Assembly (NCBI GenBank): GCA_016926875.1
Contig: JAFGNU010000070.1
Span: 1-58,128, forward strand
Direction of reading: 5' to 3'
DNA: 58,128 bases
Source of the DNA: Anaerolineae bacterium
GTDB lineage: Bacteria; Chloroflexota; Anaerolineae; Aggregatilineales; Aggregatilineaceae
The translations under genes were made by a program, and so were the position numbers. Under the pieces are notes generated by a model. That model searched no databases. It saw only the letters and a program-made list of their open reading frames with translations, and had not been told where the DNA came from. Every line of letters starts with the position of its first letter. Position 1 is the first letter of the stretch. Shown here piece after piece: positions 53,279 through 58,128 of the stretch.

Positions 53279-53284
53279 TATAAT
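53279..53284 (+). promoter_or_regulatory. Probable -10 box (TATAAT) of the gene at 53332
   Basis: A perfect TATAAT lies 48 bases before the ATG. No clear -35 sequence is seen; the region also has the divergent glycerate kinase start. Confidence 0.45.
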
Positions 53285-53331
53285 AGCGAGTAGCATCTAT
53301 TCGCCCCACTTATCACGAGGAGCATTGCGCA

Positions 53332-55083
53332 ATGAAACTAGGCTTGCGTCTGCTGATAGGGTTAACGTTCGTGTCGATAACGGCGCTGGCTGTGATCCCC
53401 GCCGGTGCCGGATTCCAACGCGCCGCTCAAGCGCAGGGTATCATCGCATTTGTTGGGTTGGACCCCGGCGGACAGGCGGACGTGTACCTGCTCGATCTGC
53501 GCTCACAGCAAGTTGCGCGGCTGGATGCCCCGGCAACCGCCGAGACCGATCTGGCCTGGTCACCGGACGGTATGCTCGCCTTCACGACGGAGGGCGGCGG
53601 TTACGGGCTGCTCAAGGGGTTCGAAGGGTGCTTCGAGAGCTATCAGCACTGCTACAACACAACCTACGTCATCCCCCCCTACCCGGTGCTGGAACTGGAA
53701 TGGGCACCCGACGGCGAACTGCTGTTCTGGATAACCGAACAGGGCGTCCAGATTGCCCCGCCGGACCGGCCCAGCCCCGCGAACATTGTCGATGTGAACG
53801 TGCAGTGTGATCGCGGTATCGCCGTGGCCGAAGACCCGTTCACGTTACTATGCGCGACCGCAGACCTTAACGACGATACGTTCGTCGGCGTATACGGCAC
53901 CGCCGGGCCGCAGGCGCCTGTCACTACCTTGAGCTTGCAGCGCGAGATCGGCACCTTCCCGGCCATCACCGCGCACGACGCAGGTGTCGACGGCAGCGCC
54001 GCCATCGGCACGCTGGAAGATGCGGGCGATTCCGGTTTCTTCACGAACGACGACCAGCCGCCCCAACGCCTGAGCACTGCCCAGATTCACGTGTACGCGC
54101 TGGAATTTGCACCGGCAGCCGATCAACTCGCCGTCGTGGGTGCAACCGCCGACTCAACCGGCGATGGCACCCTGCGCGATGGTGACGTGGCCGAGCTGTT
54201 CCTGTACGATCCCGCCAACCCACAGCTTACCCATATACCGGGCTTCACAGGCGCGACGGATGTCACCTGGGCACCGGGCGGAAAACACCTGTTGGTTATC
54301 ACCGAAGGCCGCGATTTTGCAATCTACAATCTGATTGCCAGCACTACGCACGCGCTTGACGTATCACTGCCACCGGAGTTGCAGGTTACAGCGGCGGCCT
54401 GGAATCCGTCAACATCCGATCTGCCACCCGTGCCAACCGTTACGCCCGCCACCGTGCCCAGCGCGACTCCTATCCCTACCCGGACACCATTCCCCACGCT
54501 GACACCTATCCCTACCCGGACGCCGCTGCCCAGCCCTACACCGGGCAGCCCGTTGGGTCACGGCTGCGAGTACGCCTACATCCCGCCCCCCGTTGGTATC
54601 GGTGATTCCGCCGAAGTCACGCAGCACGGCGCCGGCCTCCGCCTGCGCGCATCGGCCATCACCAGCGCGAAGGTGCTGCGCGAATTGGCCGTTGGCACGC
54701 GCATGACCGTTATCAATGGGCCGGTCTGTGCCCAGGGCTACCGCTGGTGGCGAGTGAAGCTCGAAGCCGATGGGCAGGCTGGCTGGCTGGCCGACAGCGA
54801 TAAAAAAGGCTGCTGGATTCAGGAAGCCGAACCGCCCATGCCCCCCGAAAAGATCATCTTCACCGCCACCCTGTACAACATCCGACCCGGCAACTGTACG
54901 CGGCTTTCGTGGGATGTCGAAGGTATCAAGGAAGTGTACTACCAGGGCGAAGGTGTGACCGGCAAGGGATCGCGGCGCGAGTGTCCGCCTGAAACGACCA
55001 CCTACATTTTGAAGGTGATCCGCCTGGATGGTTCGGTCATAGAAGTGCCGATTACGATCAAAGTGTCCGAACTCCGGCAGTAA
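53332..55083 (+). CDS. Secreted propeller-SH3b-Ig-like protein
   Basis: 583 residues from the ATG at 53332 with GAGGAG 9 bases upstream. A signal peptide (cleavage near AQA-QG) precedes a long propeller region (about 37-360) with blades such as LAWSPDGMLAFTTEGG, LEWAPDGELLFWITE and VTWAPGGKHLLVITEG. A Thr/Pro linker with a repeated PIPTRTP-type unit (about 361-405) follows, then an SH3b domain (about 430-495; GLRLRASAITSAKVL, AGWLADSDKKGCW) and the Ig-like module (about 500-575) with LSWDVEGIKEVYYQGEGVTG. It shares this order and the last module with the protein at 49899-51005. Two cysteines in the module (NCTRL and RECPP) probably pair. No enzyme motif. Confidence 0.9.
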   Translation: MKLGLRLLIGLTFVSITALAVIPAGAGFQRAAQAQGIIAFVGLDPGGQADVYLLDLRSQQVARLDAPATAETDLAWSPDGMLAFTTEGGGYGLLKGFEGCFESYQHCYNTTYVIPPYPVLELEWAPDGELLFWITEQGVQIAPPDRPSPANIVDVNVQCDRGIAVAEDPFTLLCATADLNDDTFVGVYGTAGPQAPVTTLSLQREIGTFPAITAHDAGVDGSAAIGTLEDAGDSGFFTNDDQPPQRLSTAQIHVYALEFAPAADQLAVVGATADSTGDGTLRDGDVAELFLYDPANPQLTHIPGFTGATDVTWAPGGKHLLVITEGRDFAIYNLIASTTHALDVSLPPELQVTAAAWNPSTSDLPPVPTVTPATVPSATPIPTRTPFPTLTPIPTRTPLPSPTPGSPLGHGCEYAYIPPPVGIGDSAEVTQHGAGLRLRASAITSAKVLRELAVGTRMTVINGPVCAQGYRWWRVKLEADGQAGWLADSDKKGCWIQEAEPPMPPEKIIFTATLYNIRPGNCTRLSWDVEGIKEVYYQGEGVTGKGSRRECPPETTTYILKVIRLDGSVIEVPITIKVSELRQ

Positions 55084-55094
55084 ACAATACGCTG

Positions 55095-55138
55095 GCCGGG
55101 TGATCTGGGCTGGCAAACCGCCTTGCCCGTCACCCGGC
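55095..55138 (+). terminator. Hairpin after the propeller-SH3b-Ig gene
   Basis: GCCGGGTGA (55095-55103) pairs perfectly with TCACCCGGC (55130-55138), 11 bases past the stop. A long loop of 26 bases and no T-run make the efficiency uncertain. Confidence 0.5.
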
Positions 55139-55210
55139 TGGCTCGCATGCCTCAAGCAACGCCCATCTTCAGCGCGCTGTATCCGCTGCCGCACAGAATT
55201 TCTCGCGGAA

Positions 55211-55699
55211 TCACGCTGATAGAACGATTACAACATAACCAAAACCTAGAAGCCAGCACAATGTGACGATCAAAGTCAAAACGAAAATCAGGTTATTTGT
55301 GGAAATGCATCCAAATATCCAACAGAACGGGTTAGCTTTGATCGCGCCTTTGGTAAGTTTTTCTGTATAAACAGTTAGCACCTGCTCGCCATCGACTTGA
55401 AGAGCTTTTTCTGCCTCTTTTGCCTGCGTTATGCGGTAATGGTGATAATATTGCGCCCGCTTAAACATGAGTAAGAATATCACAGAAACAAGCAACCCGA
55501 ACAATGAAATAAAAAACAGAGCAATTTTCCGTTCCTCTGCCTCGACATTATTTTGAGTCAAGACTAAACCTAAGCCTGAAATCAGAATCCCCGTTAGCGC
55601 CACGAAGTAGTTGAATCGTTGCCACACAAGCCTATCCTCATGCCTGTGAAGCTCAGAAGACATTTTCCACTGCTCCAAGAGCAAATCATCTCTTTTCAT
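55211..55699 (-). CDS. Membrane protein of unknown function with three helices
   Basis: 162 residues. I recognise no family with certainty. The N-terminus is polar and helical (LLLEQWKMSSELHRHEDRLVWQ), followed by hydrophobic helices at about 30-48 (YFVALTGILISGLGLVLT) and 58-80 (IALFFISLFGLLVSVIFLLM). A cytosolic stretch (about 82-125) leads to a last helix at about 135-160. This layout resembles small prokaryotic SLATT-like or predicted-pore proteins, but I cannot confirm it. Base composition is visibly poorer in GC than the neighbours, as it is in the next gene, suggesting acquisition. A GGGAGACACATAG stretch precedes the ATG. Confidence 0.65.
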   Translation of the reverse strand: MKRDDLLLEQWKMSSELHRHEDRLVWQRFNYFVALTGILISGLGLVLTQNNVEAEERKIALFFISLFGLLVSVIFLLMFKRAQYYHHYRITQAKEAEKALQVDGEQVLTVYTEKLTKGAIKANPFCWIFGCISTNNLIFVLTLIVTLCWLLGFGYVVIVLSA

Positions 55700-55834
55700 C
55701 TATGTGTCTCCCTAACTCAGCCCTAGCCAACAACGGTTAGCACCACCAGAATCACAATAATAGTTACCAGCGCCCATTCTTTTATCGGTCTGGACTATAT
55801 TAAAACACGATTGGATCATTTTAGCAAGAAGAGC

Positions 55835-55876
55835 GTTAGCACAAAATCACGCTGGCCGTTGTCGTGCGTGATTCCG
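55835..55876 (-). terminator. Hairpin after the gene ending at 55877
   Basis: On the plus strand AATCACGC and GCGTGATT pair over 8 bp around a 13-base loop, just downstream of the minus-strand stop. On the minus strand it is followed by TTGTG after the ATT, so it is a fair terminator. Confidence 0.5.
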
Positions 55877-56422
55877 CTATTCCCACCTGACACAAATGAC
55901 CGTTTTGTCGCCGCCGCCGTTGTCTAACCGGTGATCGTTATCTTCATACCACACGTCGAAGTGTGTGCCTGCGGGCAAGAACGCGCGGGCAAACCCGTAG
56001 GCAAGACCGTAATTGAGCGCATCCGGGTAGATGTGCTGGTGAATGGTCTTGTAGAACTTATCATTGACTTTTTCGGTGACAACCGACCCGATTTCACCAT
56101 TGCGATGATTGGCATGGAAATGTTCATTCCACCCTTCGAGCATCTGGCCCAGGGTAACATTTTTCATCTCAGGTGGCATGATCGCATATTCTGCAACTTT
56201 CAAGCCAACGGCCACCATGTTACTGGCAAAATTGGGTTGGGTAGACAGCTCGTCAATCAGATCCAACCAGGGCCGCAAGGGGTACCATTTATCCGGATCA
56301 ATATCCATTAGACCGTATTTTTTAAGCATTGGCTGGATCAATTCGGCTTGCAGGTTGTGGATATACGACAACATGACCTGGCCGATCACTTCAGTTTCTG
56401 GACCACACTTGATCCTTGGCAT
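55877..56422 (-). CDS. Helical protein of unknown function
   Basis: 181 residues. A GAGGGA site lies 5 bases before the ATG. I do not recognise it with certainty. The first 110 residues look helical (VIGQVMLSYIHNLQAELIQPMLKKYG, PLRPWLDLIDEL, NMVAVGLKVAEYAIMPPEM). The second half has an alpha-beta look with FARAFLPAGTHFDVWYEDN and ends KTVICVRWE. The layout is reminiscent of small four-helix sensor domains related to haem-NO-binding or DUF2378-like proteins, often near signal-transduction genes; the REC-histidine kinase next to it agrees, but this is weak. GC content is lower than in the surrounding genes. Confidence 0.65.
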   Translation of the reverse strand: MPRIKCGPETEVIGQVMLSYIHNLQAELIQPMLKKYGLMDIDPDKWYPLRPWLDLIDELSTQPNFASNMVAVGLKVAEYAIMPPEMKNVTLGQMLEGWNEHFHANHRNGEIGSVVTEKVNDKFYKTIHQHIYPDALNYGLAYGFARAFLPAGTHFDVWYEDNDHRLDNGGGDKTVICVRWE

Positions 56423-56767
56423 CTCAATCCCTCTTTTTCTGTCGCGTTCGTTAGCCCAAGTTAACGACGACGGATATAGACTTCATATCAACAAATTATG
56501 TGAATAAGCGGCATTTGTCAACGAATCATCCATGAATATTCCATGAATTAAGTTTTGTGCCAGTCCTTGCGCATGAGGTCGTCGCGCAATTGCGCTCGCC
56601 ACTGCCCTTCTCCGCCAGATGATCTGGCATAAAAAGACCGAGCTACTCAATCCCGATCTGATCGATGGCCTCAGCACAATTATCTGTTGATGGTCGTTTA
56701 TCTCGTTGATGAGGAGAGAGTTGTGAGGTTGCGCGTTGTGACGGGCAAGGCATGCCTGGATGGCTGC
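56423..56767. other. Intergenic region, partly AT-rich
   Basis: About 345 bases with no gene I can support. The first part holds the promoter of the minus-strand gene starting at 56422 and an inverted CGTTA..TAACG at 56449-56465. The rest shows no protein-like frame longer than about 60 codons and no recognisable RNA or mobile remnant. Confidence 0.5.
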
Positions 56768-57913
56768 CTATTCGTCGTCCGCCTCATCCCAGACCGGCAG
56801 TCCAACGATCGCCTGTGTGCCCCGGTCCACAACCGAACGCAGTTCTAGCAGGCCGTCGTGCGCCTCAAAGACACCTTTGGCCAGCACCAGCCCGATTCCA
56901 ACGCCCTGCTGCTCGTACTGCTTACGGTTGACCTGGTGAAACGGCTGAAACACGGTCGCCAACTCATCCTCTGACATGCCCGGTCCCTGGTCGGTGATCG
57001 TGATCCACACCATGTCGTCCGCGACCCACTGCGTAATCACAATCTCACCGTCCGGCGGCGAGAACGCCATCGCGTTCGACAGCAGCTCCGAGAACGCGTG
57101 CGTCAGTGACATCAGATCGCCGCTCACCTGCGCATCCGGATCGCTTTCGTCAAAGCGCAGCGGTACTTCGCGCTGGCGGTAGCTGTGCTGCCGCGCCCGG
57201 TCGATGGCGCCGATCACGGCGTTCCGAATGATATTAGGCCGCGCGTGCGCCCGGATCGCGTCACCCAGCGCGCCCGATTGGTACTGCACAAACATCACCA
57301 TCTGCTCTACGAGCCGCGTCAGGCGCACGCTGCCGCTTTGCATCGTTTGGAGCATATCTTTCACCTGCTCCGGTTCCATCTTATTGATCTCGCGCGTCAG
57401 GATATCGGTTACCATGGTGATCGATACCAGCGGCGTGCGCAGTTCGTGCGACACCATCATCGACAGTTCGCGTTTGGCGTCGTCCAGCGCGCGCTGCTGC
57501 CCCTCGATATGCCCCAGCATCTCCCCCCGGCGCTTCAGCTTGCTGCGGATAATCAACAACAGCCGTTCATGGTCCAGCGGCTTGACCATGTAATCATCCG
57601 CGCCCAGCGAGTACCCGCGTCGTAGATCGTCGATCTGGTCGCGCGCTGTCAGGAACAGAAATGGGATATCGAACCACTCACGCCGGTCCCGCACCACTTC
57701 GAAGAACTCGAACCCGTCCATCTTGGGCATCGAGATATCGCTGATGATCAAATCGGGCGATTTGGCGGCGGCTTCGAGCTTTTCCAGCGCCTCCTCGCCG
57801 TTCGACGCCAGCACAACGTTGAACCCCTCCATAAGCAGCAAACGCTCGACGCTGCGCAGCAGTGCCGGGTTATCATCCACAAACAGAATAGTCGCCGCTT
57901 GATCAGATGCCAT
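56768..57913 (-). CDS. Receiver-domain histidine kinase (REC-HK)
   Basis: 381 residues from the ATG at 57913. A receiver domain (about 7-125) has the acidic pair DD13-14, phospho-acceptor D59 in ISDISMPKMDG, T89 in FLTAR and K111 in MVKPLD. A short coiled stretch leads to the HisKA helix pair with H156 in MVSHELRTPLV, then an HATPase_c domain with ELLSNAMAFSP (N box), DQGPGMSEDELATVFQPF (G1/F box) and GVGIGLVLAKGVF (G2). It has no membrane or sensor domain, so it is a cytosolic hybrid that takes phosphate or a signal through its own receiver. The frame is open to 57961, but the ATG at 57913 opens the receiver. No partner response regulator is present. Confidence 0.93.
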   Translation of the reverse strand: MASDQAATILFVDDNPALLRSVERLLLMEGFNVVLASNGEEALEKLEAAAKSPDLIISDISMPKMDGFEFFEVVRDRREWFDIPFLFLTARDQIDDLRRGYSLGADDYMVKPLDHERLLLIIRSKLKRRGEMLGHIEGQQRALDDAKRELSMMVSHELRTPLVSITMVTDILTREINKMEPEQVKDMLQTMQSGSVRLTRLVEQMVMFVQYQSGALGDAIRAHARPNIIRNAVIGAIDRARQHSYRQREVPLRFDESDPDAQVSGDLMSLTHAFSELLSNAMAFSPPDGEIVITQWVADDMVWITITDQGPGMSEDELATVFQPFHQVNRKQYEQQGVGIGLVLAKGVFEAHDGLLELRSVVDRGTQAIVGLPVWDEADDE

Positions 57914-58073
57914 GTTATCTCTGCTTTCCGCTAATCGATGCCCTGAGCGAACCAGAACCAATCATCGAAATCTAAATCATCTTACCACAATGCCTTACCT
58001 TACTCAATCAGCGGGTCGCCCCGATTCATCGCTCTTCCATGCACTCCTAACCCGCCAGATATGATAAACTACA

Positions 58074-58079
58074 TATAAT
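58074..58079 (+). promoter_or_regulatory. Probable -10 box (TATAAT) of the last gene
   Basis: TATAAT in ACATATAATG lies 33 bases before the ATG at 58112. No good -35 box is visible at the expected distance. Confidence 0.45.
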
Positions 58080-58111
58080 GATTTAGGCTTTGTTTTTTCT
58101 CCGGAGAGTCT

Positions 58112-58128
58112 ATGAAACTGGTCATCGC
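58112..58128 (+). CDS. Start of a gene cut by the window edge
   Basis: Only five full codons (MKLVI) and part of a sixth are present, starting at the ATG at 58112, with GGAG 5 bases before it. The MKLVIA beginning is common among small alpha-beta proteins, including P-II-like cyclic-di-AMP receptors, but nothing more can be said. Confidence 0.6.

Noticed and set aside
55725..56465. GTTAGC core-like sites flanking the two GC-poor genes, as in integron cassettes
   Set aside because: GTTAGC occurs near 55735, 55831 and 56450, but no complementary partner arms of attC type are found at the right distance, and no integrase is seen. The hairpin near 55835-55876 is better read as a terminator.

Overview
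The window looks like part of a chromosome from a member of the Chloroflexota, most likely an Anaerolineae-type filamentous or particle-associated bacterium. The reasons are a fairly high GC content, many secreted LysM proteins of the 'PGENLFRI..RY' type, TolB/WD40-like secreted propellers with Pro/Thr linkers and SH3b domains, several multi-domain Ser/Thr kinases, and DUF11-type giant surface proteins. This assignment is inference from protein style; no rRNA or other marker gene is present. I saw no tRNA, rRNA, CRISPR array, insertion sequence or phage gene.

Layout. 0-2 kb: two secreted LysM proteins on the minus strand, the first cut by the window edge. 2-6.4 kb: a DUF1015 protein, an ACT-domain protein, a small unknown protein and a membrane Ser/Thr kinase with an extracellular NBR1-like Ig domain. 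6.5-19.2 kb: one 4,215-codon gene for a giant secreted protein of about 30 DUF11-like beta-sandwich modules, followed by an LPATG sorting motif, a two-helix membrane hairpin and, in the same chain, a complete sortase domain. 19.4-24.1 kb: an exopolysaccharide segment (two GT4 glycosyltransferases, a methyltransferase and a Wzx-type flippase). 24.3-25.4 kb: a triple-LysM L,D-transpeptidase. 25.5-28.8 kb: an operon of indolepyruvate oxidoreductase beta and alpha and a methylcobamide:CoM-methyltransferase-like protein. 29.1-32.9 kb: a heterodimeric ABC exporter with one degenerate ATP site. 33-35.6 kb: two tandem paralogous secreted propeller proteins. 35.7-38.3 kb: a clostripain-family protease. 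38.6-40 kb: a secreted clan-A glycoside-hydrolase-like protein. 40.3-42.3 kb: a cytosolic kinase-TPR protein. 42.4-43.5 kb: a histidine phosphatase and a YjbQ protein. 44-48.1 kb: two small tail-anchored proteins, a TIR-TPR protein and a short GH3-type adenylating enzyme. 48.1-58.1 kb: a third Ser/Thr kinase, two propeller-SH3b-Ig secreted proteins, a DUF47/PhoU-like protein, a glycerate 2-kinase, two GC-poorer genes of unknown function, a REC-histidine kinase and the first codons of a further gene.

Most of the window serves the cell envelope: wall-binding LysM proteins, a wall cross-linking enzyme, a giant adhesin-like protein carrying its own anchoring enzyme, surface polysaccharide export, secreted propellers and a secreted protease. 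Three Ser/Thr kinases with different sensory parts and one REC-HK could feed environmental signals into this. The most unusual element is the substrate-plus-sortase fusion at 6.5-19.2 kb. The 43.5-48.1 kb block (operator-like repeat, two tail-anchored proteins, TIR-TPR, lid-less GH3 enzyme) is the second place worth a close look.
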